Positions 8,746 to 17,924 of a DNA stretch of 64,000 nucleotides are shown piece by piece; position 1 is the first letter of the stretch; each line of letters begins with the position of its first letter. The notes beneath the pieces are model-generated. The model did no database searches, was not told the origin of the DNA, and was given only the letters and a program-made list of their open reading frames with translations. The translations under genes were made by a program, and so were the position numbers. The DNA is taken from assembly GCA_021372535.1 (NCBI GenBank), contig JAJFUH010000029.1, forward strand, positions 57,866 through 121,865. The letters run 5' to 3'. This stretch comes from a bacterium (GTDB lineage Bacteria; Latescibacterota; Latescibacteria; Latescibacterales; Latescibacteraceae).

Positions 8746-9537
8746 TTAAAACGCTATCGCCGCGATCACGAAATCGCTCAGGAGTATGAATATCGCCGAA
8801 TAGACAAACGCCTTGATCGCCGCTTTACCGACTCCCTCGGCGCCTCCGGTCGTGTTGAATCCGTGATAGCAGCCTAAAATGCTTATCCCTGTTCCGAAAA
8901 CCATGGCTTTAACAAGACATACCATTACATCAGTATAGTAAAAATAATGCTTAAGTCCGAATATAAATATTCCTTTTGAAATTCCAAGAAATTTCATCGA
9001 AACGAACATTCCGCCGATGATGCCGAAAAACACACTGTAAATCGTCAGCATGGGTACCATGACCATCGCTGCAATGACGCGGGGAAGAACGAGATACCTG
9101 ACCGGATCGATGGCCATGGTCGAGAGGGCGTCTATCTGTTCGGTCACCCGCATCGCGCCAAGCGAAGCGGCTATGGATGCTCCCACACGGCCTGCCACAA
9201 CAAGCCCTGTCAGCACGGGCCCGAGCTCGAGAATGAGCGATTTCGACACCGCGGTCCCGAGATACCGCATGCTCATATACTCTTCAAGCTGGTAATTCGA
9301 CTGCCAGGCGGTGGTCGCTCCGGCAAACACGGAAATCACAAAAGCGATAGGGATCGAGTGTACCCCGATTTCCAGCATGGAATCCAGAATGAGCCTGCGG
9401 CTTTTCGGTATGCTCGGTACCGTCGTTATGAGCTTGCCGATAAAAATCATCACATCACCAAGCTCATAAACCGGCTTTATGATAATATCGGCCAGCCAGG
9501 CGGCAAAACGGGTATATGCTCTTATCAATACGGTCAT
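8746..9537 (-). CDS. mlaE: MlaE-family phospholipid ABC transporter permease
   Basis: A 263-residue multi-spanning membrane protein with the MlaE core: ELGPVLTGLVVAGRVGASIAA near residues 103-123, followed by the MRVTEQIDAL segment and several hydrophobic helices to the C terminus. It forms the membrane channel that partners MlaF. It starts at ATG 40 bp after the dnaB stop and ends two bases before mlaF, so mlaE-mlaF-exporter form a transport suboperon inside the longer housekeeping run. Confidence 0.92.
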   Translation of the reverse strand: MTVLIRAYTRFAAWLADIIIKPVYELGDVMIFIGKLITTVPSIPKSRRLILDSMLEIGVHSIPIAFVISVFAGATTAWQSNYQLEEYMSMRYLGTAVSKSLILELGPVLTGLVVAGRVGASIAASLGAMRVTEQIDALSTMAIDPVRYLVLPRVIAAMVMVPMLTIYSVFFGIIGGMFVSMKFLGISKGIFIFGLKHYFYYTDVMVCLVKAMVFGTGISILGCYHGFNTTGGAEGVGKAAIKAFVYSAIFILLSDFVIAAIAF

Positions 9538-9577
9538 ATCGCTGCTTTCTTTATATACCGCTCCTGTTTATTCCTGA

Positions 9578-10960
9578 TTAAAAATAATCATCCGTGCTGA
9601 CATACGAAAATTCTCCGAACCGTGTATGTTCCTTGGTCCAGTGCAGGAGTATAGTCCCGATGGGCCCGTTACGGTGCTTGCGGATAATAACCTCGGCCAC
9701 CTGATCCTGCGGGATATGCTCTTCGAGGATGGTATACTCGGCAGACAAACCATACACAGACGCCCGGTAAATGAACATGACCAGGTCGGCATCCTGCTCT
9801 ATCGCCCCGGATTCTCTGAGGTCGGCAAGCTGCGGCCTGTGATCGCCGCTCCGCTGTTCGAGCGCCCGCGAAAGCTGGCTCAGCGCGATAACCGGTATTT
9901 CGAGCTCCTTTGCCAGCCCCTTGAGATTCCGTGATATGGAAGAAATCTCCTGCTGCCTCGATTCCTTGCTCGTTCCCTCCATGAGCTGAAGATAATCCAC
10001 GATGATGAGCCCGATGTTGTATTCCGCTTTGAGCCGTTTCGCTTTTGCGCTCAGTTCCATGCTCGAAAGCCCGGGGGTGTCATCGATGAAAACGGGATAG
10101 TTGAGCAGACGTGAGCAGGCATCGTTGAGCCGGGTCCAGTCTTCGGGCTTCTTTTTCTCGGTCGAAAGCGTCGATCCGTCAAACCGTGCTTCATTGAAAA
10201 GCAATCGCATCACAAGCTGCGTGGAGGACATTTCAAGGCTGAACAGACCGACAGGCACGTTCTTGGCTGCCGCGTTCTTGGCAAGATCGAGCGCCAGCGC
10301 CGTTTTACCCATCGACGGTCTTCCGGCAAGGATGATGAAATCCGATTTCTGCCATCCCCCCGTGATCTTGTTGAGCTGGGTGAATCCCGTATCCACTCCG
10401 GTGATGAAATCCTTGGCTTCGGCCTTGTGAAGGATTTCCTTGTGCGCCTTGAATACGATGTCGGAAAAAGGCTCGCTGGACTTCGAGTGACGGAGCCCGA
10501 AAAGCTGGAAAACATTCGCTTCGAGTGTATCCATGACATTCAGGGCGTTTGCCTTTTCATCGAAACACATGTTCTGGACGGATGATGTGACGGTGATTAT
10601 TTTTCTCAGGAGGGATTTTTCTTTGAGAATCTGGCAGTGATAATCGATGTTTGCCGAGCTCCCGGTTTCATTCATGAGGGATGCGATCGCGGGTTCCCCG
10701 CCGATAGTGTCGAGCTGTCCCCTCTGACGGAGATGTTCGGCGACCGTGAGCTGGTCGATGGGGATGTTACGGTCATAGAGATCGGTCAGAACCCTGTATA
10801 ATACCTGATGGATGGGTTTGTAGAAACACTCCTCGTTGATAAGCTCGATTGCCTTCCCGACAGCCTCACGGTCGATAAGCATCGAGCCAAGAACCGCCCG
10901 CTCGATATCCGGCGCCTGGGGCGGTGTGCGATCCAGAGTTACGGTAGTACGTTCAGCCAT
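9578..10960 (-). CDS. dnaB: Replicative DNA helicase DnaB
   Basis: A 460-residue protein of standard DnaB length. The N-terminal primase-interacting domain (about 15-115) contains PPQAPDIERAVLGSMLID. A linker follows, then the RecA-like motor with Walker A GRPSMGKTA (213-221) and the downstream IIVDYLQLM Walker B-type motif, ending in the usual IIRKHRNGP region. It unwinds the replication fork as a hexamer. ATG at 10960 is chosen over the upstream GTG and ATG because homologues begin close to this point and an AGG lies about eight bases upstream. A family A repeat separates it from the UDG gene. Intein-free. Confidence 0.95.
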   Translation of the reverse strand: MAERTTVTLDRTPPQAPDIERAVLGSMLIDREAVGKAIELINEECFYKPIHQVLYRVLTDLYDRNIPIDQLTVAEHLRQRGQLDTIGGEPAIASLMNETGSSANIDYHCQILKEKSLLRKIITVTSSVQNMCFDEKANALNVMDTLEANVFQLFGLRHSKSSEPFSDIVFKAHKEILHKAEAKDFITGVDTGFTQLNKITGGWQKSDFIILAGRPSMGKTALALDLAKNAAAKNVPVGLFSLEMSSTQLVMRLLFNEARFDGSTLSTEKKKPEDWTRLNDACSRLLNYPVFIDDTPGLSSMELSAKAKRLKAEYNIGLIIVDYLQLMEGTSKESRQQEISSISRNLKGLAKELEIPVIALSQLSRALEQRSGDHRPQLADLRESGAIEQDADLVMFIYRASVYGLSAEYTILEEHIPQDQVAEVIIRKHRNGPIGTILLHWTKEHTRFGEFSYVSTDDYF

Positions 10961-11023
10961 TAAAAAACCTGGTGAAAACATCACATGTATGGATTCAAGC
11001 TGTCAAGGGTCGGCACGAATCCC

Positions 11024-11045
11024 TCCCCGATCAAATATTCGGGGA
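11024..11045. repeat. Palindromic element P, copy 1
   Basis: A 22-bp near-palindrome of the form TCCCCGAT-N6-TTCGGGGA sits in the inner hairpin of family A copy 3. It is followed at 11046-11059 by a right half of another copy (TTAATGATCCGGGG). Confidence 0.75.
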
Positions 11046-11081
11046 TTAATGATCCGGGGCCCGATTTATTTGCCCTTTCAC

Positions 11082-11103
11082 TCCCCGATCAATGATCCGG
11101 GGA
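11082..11103. repeat. Palindromic element P, copy 2
   Basis: A 22-bp palindrome (core CCCCGATCAATGATCCGGGG) inserted inside the right arm (CCCTT/GACAGC) of the outer stem of family A copy 3, so the stem is broken. Confidence 0.78.
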
Positions 11104-11164
11104 CAGCACCAAAACGACATATTTCGTTATCGGGCGCGTGAAAAAGATACTTTTTCACCGCCCC

Positions 11165-11974
11165 CTATACTATCTCCAATCCGTCATACTCACGGCGAAG
11201 GAATTTGAGGTCTTCCCATGCTCCCGGTTTCCAGTTCGGATTTCTCAAAAGCGCCGCGGGGTGATATGTCACCATCAGTTTCACCCCATGATAGTCATGT
11301 ACTTTCCCGCGGAGAGCCCCGAGAGTGGAATTGGTCCGGAGAAGTGTCTGCCCGGCTATCCTCCCGAGGGCGCAGATAATGGCAGGCTTGATTATTTCGA
11401 TCTGCCTGATGAGAATCGGTTCGCACATCTCGATTTCGTCGGCCTTGGGATCGCGGTTTCCGGGAGGGCGGCACTTGAGAATGTTCCCGATGTACACCTC
11501 TCTGCGGGTGAATTTGATGGCTTCTATCATACGGGTGAGAAGCTGCCCGGCGCGTCCGACAAACGGCAGTCCCTGGGCATCTTCATCGGCTCCCGGAGCT
11601 TCGCCGATGAACATGATATCCGCATCGGGGTTGCCGTCACCGAACACAAACTTTTTCCTCAGAGAACCCAGACCGCACCGTGTGCACCCGCATACCGCTC
11701 CGTATAGTTCGTCAAGACCCGACTGGGCTCTGATGGCTTCTTCACTCACATCCGGGCGAGCGCATTCACCCGCGTCTTTTTCAGGGACGGCCGGGTGTTC
11801 CTGTCCTGTCCGTGCAGCCGCTGCAGCCGAGGGTGTGACATGCGCCGGTCGTGGTTTTGCCGATCCGGCGTTCTTTACCTGTGCCATATCGGGCTTGAAA
11901 TACCATTCTGTCTCGCCCATTTCCATGCGCTGGGCAACAAACGCGGCGAGAAGCCCGGAATCGTCTGAAATCAT
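11165..11974 (-). CDS. Family 4-type uracil-DNA glycosylase with [4Fe-4S] cluster
   Basis: A 269-residue protein whose last ~190 residues form the family 4 uracil-DNA glycosylase fold, which removes uracil from DNA in base excision repair. Motif A is GEAPGADEDAQGLPFVGRAG and motif B HPAALLRNP. Cluster ligands are visible as CTRC near the domain start, a Cys in ILKCRPPGNRDP and a Cys in MCEPI. The first ~75 residues (Ala/Pro-rich) form an unrelated low-complexity extension, a common feature of bacterial members. The ATG overlaps the rpoZ stop in ATGA, so translation is coupled to rpoZ. Confidence 0.93.
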   Translation of the reverse strand: MISDDSGLLAAFVAQRMEMGETEWYFKPDMAQVKNAGSAKPRPAHVTPSAAAAARTGQEHPAVPEKDAGECARPDVSEEAIRAQSGLDELYGAVCGCTRCGLGSLRKKFVFGDGNPDADIMFIGEAPGADEDAQGLPFVGRAGQLLTRMIEAIKFTRREVYIGNILKCRPPGNRDPKADEIEMCEPILIRQIEIIKPAIICALGRIAGQTLLRTNSTLGALRGKVHDYHGVKLMVTYHPAALLRNPNWKPGAWEDLKFLRREYDGLEIV

Positions 11975-12258
11975 TCTTTTACTGCCGGAGTTTCCGGAGC
12001 CGGATGGAGTTCATCTTCATCATAGATAAAAGTTATATCGCCTTTACCCAGTTTATCCATTGCCATTATAGTGGGCCGAACCTCGATTTCCGGGCCGAGG
12101 AATTTGCGGGCTTTGTCGTTGATTTCCCGCGCTGTCTTGGCCACTGCCACAACTACTTCGTATGGATTGACATCGACATTGTCAATATTAATACTCTCGA
12201 AATCAAGATTTCCAAATACTTTTTCCACCACGGGGGTAGTTTTTTCATTCTCAACCAA
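11971..12258 (-). CDS. rpoZ: RNA polymerase omega subunit
   Basis: A 95-residue omega-like protein. The conserved core NPYEVVVAVAKTAREINDKARKF (residues 31-53) is the signature helix that clamps the beta-prime tail. The start is TTG, unusual but well supported: GGAGG lies seven bases upstream. The start lies inside the last eight bases of gmk, and the stop overlaps the glycosylase start. gmk-rpoZ adjacency is common across bacteria and supports the call. The acidic C-terminal tail is variable in the family. Confidence 0.9.
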   Translation of the reverse strand: MVENEKTTPVVEKVFGNLDFESINIDNVDVNPYEVVVAVAKTAREINDKARKFLGPEIEVRPTIMAMDKLGKGDITFIYDEDELHPAPETPAVKE

Positions 12259-12895
12259 GGTATTTCCTCCATTCAGCTAATGTCAGTACTACTCTCCCGC
12301 TTCTGAGTTTCTCGGCCTCGATTATGCAATGAAGCCGCGAAACCGCAGAATCCAGGATATCATTTACTACTATATAATTATAATCTTTCATTTTTGCTAT
12401 TTCTTTCGGAGCGGCCGACAGTCTTTTTTCAAGACGCTCGGGTGATTCCGTATCACGTTTCCTCAGACGATCGTCAAGAATTTCGGGCGAAGGCGTGGTA
12501 ATAAAAATGAGAACCGCCTCCGGATAATGTTTTTTTATGGCAAACGCTCCCACCGTGTCGGTATCCATGATAACCGAACGGCCTCTATCGAGGGCAGCCT
12601 GTACCTCGCTTTTCAGGGTCCCGTACCTGCATCCGTGTACAACCGCCCATTCGACAAATTCTTCCTTCCTGATATACTCGTCAAAAAGCTTGTCATCGAC
12701 AAAATGGTAATCGATCCCGTCACGTTCGTTTCCGCGCGGCTGACGGGTAGTGACCGAAACGGAAAAAACGAGCTCCGGATGATATTCCAGCACCCGGTGC
12801 AGAACACTCGTTTTCCCCGCTCCTGATGGCGCGGAAATGACAAAAATCATACACCTTCCGGGAATGCCTCCTGAAGCGGATTCCTGGTTTACCAT
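12251..12895 (-). CDS. gmk: Guanylate kinase
   Basis: A 214-residue enzyme phosphorylating GMP to GDP. The P-loop is SAPSGAGKTS, followed by the GMP-binding TTRQPRGNERDGIDYHFV segment and the lid with RLRKRDTESPE. ATG at 12895 has GAGG four bases upstream. The alternative ATG at 12850 (MIFVISAPS) has GGAAGG three bases upstream and would give the canonical short N terminus, so either may be used. Overlaps rpoZ by eight bases. It follows yicC after a 309-bp gap that holds a family B repeat. Confidence 0.95.
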   Translation of the reverse strand: MVNQESASGGIPGRCMIFVISAPSGAGKTSVLHRVLEYHPELVFSVSVTTRQPRGNERDGIDYHFVDDKLFDEYIRKEEFVEWAVVHGCRYGTLKSEVQAALDRGRSVIMDTDTVGAFAIKKHYPEAVLIFITTPSPEILDDRLRKRDTESPERLEKRLSAAPKEIAKMKDYNYIVVNDILDSAVSRLHCIIEAEKLRSGRVVLTLAEWRKYLG

Positions 12896-13204
12896 ATTAC
12901 CTCATATTCTCGTAATTTCATCGGCCCGATGAGTTCTTTCGGCTCCCGAATCCGGAAATGGTTCTCTGGGTATAATAACCGGTACGGAATGACATGTTTC
13001 AAGACCTGAATCATGCTTCCTTTTCTGTACATGACAATAATTATTATTTTCTTCGAATTTGATGCCGAAACAGGTTCTTATGACCGTCACCCTGACTTGT
13101 TTCAGGCTGAACATTCAAAACATGCACAATGTATCGTCATTCAACCGATTACCGGCATCTCAATAATATGCATTCTCCTGATGGTTCCGGAACAGTAATT
13201 ACGG
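12896..13204. other. Gap between yicC and gmk
   Basis: This 309-bp interval interrupts an otherwise tightly packed housekeeping run. It contains the family B copy at 13063-13114 and AT-rich flanks. No gene or clear terminator seen. Confidence 0.5.
13063..13114 (+). repeat. Repeat family B, copy 3
   Basis: Matches 4948-5004 in the opposite strand sense through 'gatgccgaaaca.gtt', 'atgaccgtca.cctga' and the TTTCAGG tail. It lies in the yicC-gmk gap. Confidence 0.6.
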
Positions 13205-14083
13205 TTATTCCATATTTTCGGCCTGTTCACGCATCTTTTCAAGCTCTTCTTTTATTTTCACCACAATCTGTGCGCATTCGGCATCCATTATTTTCGAGCC
13301 GATGGTATTCGCCTCGCGGCTCATTTCCTGGAGCAGGAACAGGAGCTTTTTCCCGGATGTTATTTCCCGTGCGATCTCATGGGCGAACTGCTCGTTATGG
13401 GACCTGAAACGCACACATTCCTCGGTAACATCGAGACGGTCAGCATAGAGCGCCGCTTCCATCGAGAACCTGATTTCGTCCATTTTATCCTGGCCGACAA
13501 GTGTTTCCAGACGTTTGAGAAGCCGTTCCCTGTTGGATTCCCTGACCTCGGGAATACGGTTCTCGATCTGCCCGAGATACCCGTTGATTACTGCAAGCCT
13601 CGATTGTATATCATCCCCTATGGCGGAACCTTCCTTTTCCCTCATCGCCCGGTGAATTTCGAGAGCTGACCGCATGACCTTTTCCGTTCTGGCCCAGAAT
13701 TCTTCGGCCAGCCCGGTATCGTCACCGGACATGATAACATCGGGAAACGCCATGAGCGTGCGGGTATCCATGGTATCGTCTATATCATACCGCCGGGCAA
13801 TATCCCGCGACAGGGCGATATATTTGTCGGCGAGGGAATAATCCATTTCAAGACCTTCGGCGCGGGCGTTCATGCTGTTCAGGTTCACCGTTACGGAAAC
13901 CTTGCCGCGCGAGACGTATTCCTGTGTTATTTTCCGCAGCTCGAGCTCGTACTCATAGAGCAGCCGGGGAAGTTTCATGCGCACATCGAAAAAACGGCCG
14001 TTCACGCTGTGAATCTCGACAACGATGGTCGAGCCGTTTTCCGAGTATTCGGCTCTTCCGAAGCCTGTCATGCTTCGTATCAC
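13205..14083 (-). CDS. yicC: YicC/YloC-family endoribonuclease
   Basis: A 292-residue protein of standard YicC length. It starts (M)IRSMTGFGRAEY and contains the conserved EIHSVNGRFFDVRMKLP block near residues 23-39. The C terminus ends with the EMSREANTIGSKIMDAE signature. Family members are endoribonucleases involved in RNA turnover and stress adaptation. The start is GTG with GGGAGG four bases upstream. It is the first gene of the yicC-gmk-rpoZ block, a gene order conserved in many bacteria. Confidence 0.93.
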   Translation of the reverse strand: MIRSMTGFGRAEYSENGSTIVVEIHSVNGRFFDVRMKLPRLLYEYELELRKITQEYVSRGKVSVTVNLNSMNARAEGLEMDYSLADKYIALSRDIARRYDIDDTMDTRTLMAFPDVIMSGDDTGLAEEFWARTEKVMRSALEIHRAMREKEGSAIGDDIQSRLAVINGYLGQIENRIPEVRESNRERLLKRLETLVGQDKMDEIRFSMEAALYADRLDVTEECVRFRSHNEQFAHEIAREITSGKKLLFLLQEMSREANTIGSKIMDAECAQIVVKIKEELEKMREQAENME

Positions 14084-14340
14084 ATAACCTCCCTGTTCCA
14101 GGTATAACTGCCGGTATTACTATTTGAACTTGGAAATATACTAAAATATTTTCGTTAAGTCAATATCCGAACACCGTTATAATATACCTTGCTGAGAGAC
14201 CGTTCACCTCAATGATCCGAATGATGCCGTAATTCCCGTGATTTTTATCATGGTAATCATGATCACTGGTCATGGTATAATAACTTTTTCCGATGTCCCG
14301 ATTTTTCAAACATATGTCGAGATTTTCAGACATCATAAAA

Positions 14341-14478
14341 GTGTTGTGATAAATACCATTTACGTGGATATAAGCTGTCAAGGGTCGGTACGGAGTGCCG
14401 ATTTACATGCCCTTGACAGCAACAAAACAACACATTCCGGCCCGGGGCTCATGAAAAATACTTTTTCACAGCTCTCAA
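14341..14478 (+). repeat. Repeat family A, copy 4
   Basis: Full copy with the left flank 'gtgataaatacc.tttacgtggatataag', outer stem CTGTCAAGGG/CCCTTGACAG, inner hairpin TCGGTAC/GTGCCGA (one G-U-type pair) and the tail hairpin. It lies in the 585-bp gap between yicC and the lyase gene, where divergent promoters are expected. The rest of that gap shows only AT-rich DNA and a small GGTAATCATG-type fragment resembling family F near 14233. Confidence 0.87.
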
Positions 14479-14668
14479 AAAGAATACCGGAGAAAACATA
14501 TAAAATCCTTGACATGACGAAAGCCATATAGCATGTTACATTATCAATAAGTTATTCAAAACTTCAGATTTATACCATCTCCCAAATAATCATATGCAGA
14601 GCCAGAATTTTCGATTAACGAATGGCTGACCGCTCAGGGGTCGGCATGCGCATATCCGGAGGAACACT

Positions 14669-17600
14669 ATGAGAAATATTTTTATCGTATGTACTTTTCT
14701 GGCGGCCGTTATGGCAGGTTTTCCCTGTGCCGGTCATGCCGGTGTCATCCTCGAACCGTTTACCTACACCCAGGACTTCGAGACCCGCGAGCTGTCGGCA
14801 TGGGCGTCCTACCCGCTCTGGCAGGACACGGCATACGACCCCAACATCCGGGTGAACACCATCGTCCCGGGCGATCCCAACATATCTCTCGTCCAGATTG
14901 TGACACCCTATTCGAATGTCGATAATTATGCAGGAGCGCAGAAAGAGCTCGACATGTACATGACGCCCGGCTCTTCCGTATCCCTCCGGTATTATCTCAA
15001 AACCAACCTGCCGGTTAAATTTTTCAAAATCCGTATTGCCGCGGGGGCCGATGGCAAGCTCGATGTGACTGTTCCCGATCCTCCGTCCAACAGGTGGGAA
15101 CGGATAACAGTCGATTATACCGATTTCATCCGTGAAAATCCCTGCATCGCCGGGAAAGACCGTTTCAAGGTCAATGCACTTGCCGTTCTCACCCAAATTC
15201 CGAATGCCGATCCTGTCATGCCGATCTATCTCGGTATCGATGATGTCGTGGTCAAAGGCGCCCGTGAACTGGTGTTCCGGTTTGTCGACCCAAAGGTATT
15301 CAAACTCTCCGAATGGAAGCCGTATATCGCCCGGAACCACTACCGTAAGGGCGATACGTTTTCCCTGGCGGGCGAATGGCCGCTCGAAGCGGACACGGTA
15401 ACGCTCGATGTCACTCTCTTTACCGACCGGTCGAAGAAAATCCTCTCGGCGCCCCTCACCAAAAACGGGAATACGTGGTCGCTCAAGCCGTTGAAGCTCT
15501 CCTGGCCCGAGGGATTGTATCTTGGGAAGCTCACCGCATCCCGGAACGGCGGTAAACAGGCCGAGACAGAATTTACCTTGTATATCGCCCCCACAGTTGT
15601 CGGCGGTGCGCATCCCCGTCTCTGGTTCGATGCGGAGCGGAAAAAATGGATCGATGCCCGTCTTAAAAGCGAGCGGTTCAAAAACATATATGAGGACATG
15701 ATAAAATCGGCGAAATCGAGCCGCGAGAAGCTTCCGCTCGACAGCATTGTGTTCGATATCGACCAGTTCCCCGATGAAAACTGGCTCATCGGCGGCGGGA
15801 GCGACGCATGGTTCTCCAAGATCGGCACATGGGAAAGCACCATTCATGACAACGCGCTTGCATATGGACTGTGCAGCGACCGTGAGGCGGGTGAATATAC
15901 GAAAAACCTGCTTGTCTCCATATCGAAATTCCCCTACTGGCTTAATCCGTGGATGCAGAAACGCGGCAGGAATATTTATTATCCGGTCGGTGAGCTCGGC
16001 ATGGAAGTGGCGCTCGGTTACGATCTCGTGTATGACCTTATGGACGAAAACGAGCGCATACTTGTCCGTTCCGCCATGATGAAGAATATCGTTCTGGGCT
16101 GTCATAAGGGGTATGTCGAGGATGATCTCGTGACGAGCAACACATCGAACTGGGTTGCCCACATCACCGGCGGTTCGCTCATGTGCCAGGCGGCGATGTA
16201 CGGCGACGGTCCCGATGTCGCCATGATGGAGCCGTATTTCACCGGCGCTGTTATGAAAGATCATCAGCTCATACAGTATGTTCTCGACAAGGACGGCGCG
16301 TACGGAGAAGGATGGGGCTATTTCAACTTCTCGATGCTGTCGTGGTCGAAGAGCCTTCCGGCGGTCGAGAACGTTTTCAAGGTCGATATGTCCGGCAAGC
16401 TCAATCGATCGTACCGGGAGCTCATATGGGCTGGAATAGTCAAGGACAAGCGGTATTTCTATTTCGGGGATTCGAGCGGAGGTCTCGGACCGCTCACCAA
16501 TTTTGCGTGGCTTTTACCCAAATACAAGGATCCGCTCCTCAGCTGGTTCTATAACTACCTGAAACGGGGCGAGACGTTCATGGACGTTCTTTATGAGACC
16601 GCGGATGTCCCGCAGGACGATCCGTTCGACGAGAAGCCGGTGAGGCTCTTCCGCGAGGTCGGCACCACGGTGTTCAAGAGCGGCTGGGAGCCCGGCGATT
16701 TCGTATTCGTCATGCGCACCGGGCCTTTTGTCAACCACCAGCACCTCGATCAGGGTTCGTTCTGGCTTTCCGACCGCGGAAACCTCTTTATAGAGGAACG
16801 TCACGGCAGCACGTACTATGAAGACCCGCTCTACCAGCCGTGGTATACGCAGCCGGTCGCCCATTCCACAATCCTCATCGACCATAACCACCAGAGTCAG
16901 CGTGTCGGCGATACGCTCCACCATGTGGACGGCTTCAGCGACTATGCATACATGACTCATTTTCTGGACGGCGAAAAAGCGGCGTTCAGCTCCGGCAATA
17001 TCGGCAGGCTCTACTGGGGTAAAGTTAAAAGCATCGAGCGGAATGTCCTCTATCTCAAACCAAGAACGCTGCTCATGCTCGATACCGTCGTTCCCGCCGA
17101 CCGTGATGTGGATGTCACACTCCTGTACCAGACGGCACATCTCAAAGACATCACGCCATCGAAGGAATGCTCGAAAATCGCCAAAGACAGCGCGACGCTC
17201 TTTATAAAACATCTTACCCCTTCGTTTATGGAGGTCGAAGCGGTTGAAACGCCGCACTACCTCTATACGCTGCTCAACGACAAGCCGCTCGAAAAGGAGG
17301 GTATGCTCACGGTGACCGCCCGTACCGCGGGGGTACCGCTGGTCATGGCAAATATCCTTACAACTGAGCAGGGCGGCGAGCCCGACATCGCAACCGTCCC
17401 GGGCAAAGGGTGCATATCCGGAACCGCGAACGGAACGCCGTTTGTCTTTTCGACGAATCCCGGCAGTCTATATGAATCCGGGGACCTGAAAACCGATGCG
17501 CTCGCTGTGACGTATGACGGCCCGGCGATATTTGCCGCGAAGTGCACGACTCTCGCACGGAACGGGAAATGTGTGCTTGAATCCGAAAAGCCGGTCACCG

Positions 17601-17785
17601 CGGAGATTTCGGCCAGCGGGATGATTTATTACTCCTGCTGTGAAACCAAGACTGCAATAGGGGTAGCATCGAAACCGGCGAATGTCACGGTAAACGCCCT
17701 AAAAACTGAATTCACCTATGATCCGCTACGGATGGTTGTCACGGTGACATTGCCTGCGGGGGAAGGTTCGGTTACAGTTCGGTAA
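14669..17785 (+). CDS. Secreted heparinase II/III- or alginate-lyase-like polysaccharide lyase
   Basis: A 1038-residue exported protein with a cleavable signal peptide (about residues 1-24, ending CAGHAG). Residues 30-200 form a jelly-roll-like carbohydrate-binding segment. Then comes a helical toroid (about 310-620) containing the NWVAHITGGSLM segment, and a heparinase II/III-type beta domain beginning FVNHQHLDQGSFWLSDRGN (about 687-705), whose His and Tyr residues are typical of the catalytic groove. The family cleaves uronic-acid polysaccharides such as heparin, alginate or oligo-alginate by beta-elimination; which one is not decidable here. GGAGG lies six bases before the ATG. There is no T9SS tail, so it is probably periplasmic or released. 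Confidence 0.85.
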   Translation: MRNIFIVCTFLAAVMAGFPCAGHAGVILEPFTYTQDFETRELSAWASYPLWQDTAYDPNIRVNTIVPGDPNISLVQIVTPYSNVDNYAGAQKELDMYMTPGSSVSLRYYLKTNLPVKFFKIRIAAGADGKLDVTVPDPPSNRWERITVDYTDFIRENPCIAGKDRFKVNALAVLTQIPNADPVMPIYLGIDDVVVKGARELVFRFVDPKVFKLSEWKPYIARNHYRKGDTFSLAGEWPLEADTVTLDVTLFTDRSKKILSAPLTKNGNTWSLKPLKLSWPEGLYLGKLTASRNGGKQAETEFTLYIAPTVVGGAHPRLWFDAERKKWIDARLKSERFKNIYEDMIKSAKSSREKLPLDSIVFDIDQFPDENWLIGGGSDAWFSKIGTWESTIHDNALAYGLCSDREAGEYTKNLLVSISKFPYWLNPWMQKRGRNIYYPVGELGMEVALGYDLVYDLMDENERILVRSAMMKNIVLGCHKGYVEDDLVTSNTSNWVAHITGGSLMCQAAMYGDGPDVAMMEPYFTGAVMKDHQLIQYVLDKDGAYGEGWGYFNFSMLSWSKSLPAVENVFKVDMSGKLNRSYRELIWAGIVKDKRYFYFGDSSGGLGPLTNFAWLLPKYKDPLLSWFYNYLKRGETFMDVLYETADVPQDDPFDEKPVRLFREVGTTVFKSGWEPGDFVFVMRTGPFVNHQHLDQGSFWLSDRGNLFIEERHGSTYYEDPLYQPWYTQPVAHSTILIDHNHQSQRVGDTLHHVDGFSDYAYMTHFLDGEKAAFSSGNIGRLYWGKVKSIERNVLYLKPRTLLMLDTVVPADRDVDVTLLYQTAHLKDITPSKECSKIAKDSATLFIKHLTPSFMEVEAVETPHYLYTLLNDKPLEKEGMLTVTARTAGVPLVMANILTTEQGGEPDIATVPGKGCISGTANGTPFVFSTNPGSLYESGDLKTDALAVTYDGPAIFAAKCTTLARNGKCVLESEKPVTAEISASGMIYYSCCETKTAIGVASKPANVTVNALKTEFTYDPLRMVVTVTLPAGEGSVTVR

Positions 17786-17924
17786 ACGTCAGTCTATTAT
17801 AAGGAAAAAGTTATATACTATGAAAAAGTATATTGACACACCTTTAAATTTATATTAGCTTCTTTTTATTAACTGCTTGCCGTTATTTGGTTCAACGAAG
17901 TTTACAAACATATACGATACTGTT

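Larger units (their letters stand above)
10990..11166 (+). repeat. Repeat family A, copy 3, expanded by palindrome insertions
   Basis: The copy has the normal order of parts (CTGTCAAGGGTCGGCACGAA ... CCCGATTT ... GCCCTTT ... CAGCACCAAAACGACA ... GTGAAAAAG-ATA-CTTTTTCAC). It is interrupted by one and a half copies of a 22-bp palindrome in the inner hairpin loop and one copy in the right arm of the outer stem. It lies in the 200-bp gap between the UDG and dnaB genes. Confidence 0.85.

Noticed and set aside
14615..16264. A 549-codon minus-strand frame
   Set aside because: Antisense shadow of the polysaccharide lyase gene. The translation shows no domain, and the sense frame has a signal peptide and catalytic motifs.
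17833..17838. TTGACA upstream of the T9SS cargo gene considered as a sigma-70 -35 box
   Set aside because: No -10 box at 16-18 bp spacing; TATATT lies only 12 bp away. FCB promoters often differ from this consensus, so no call is made.
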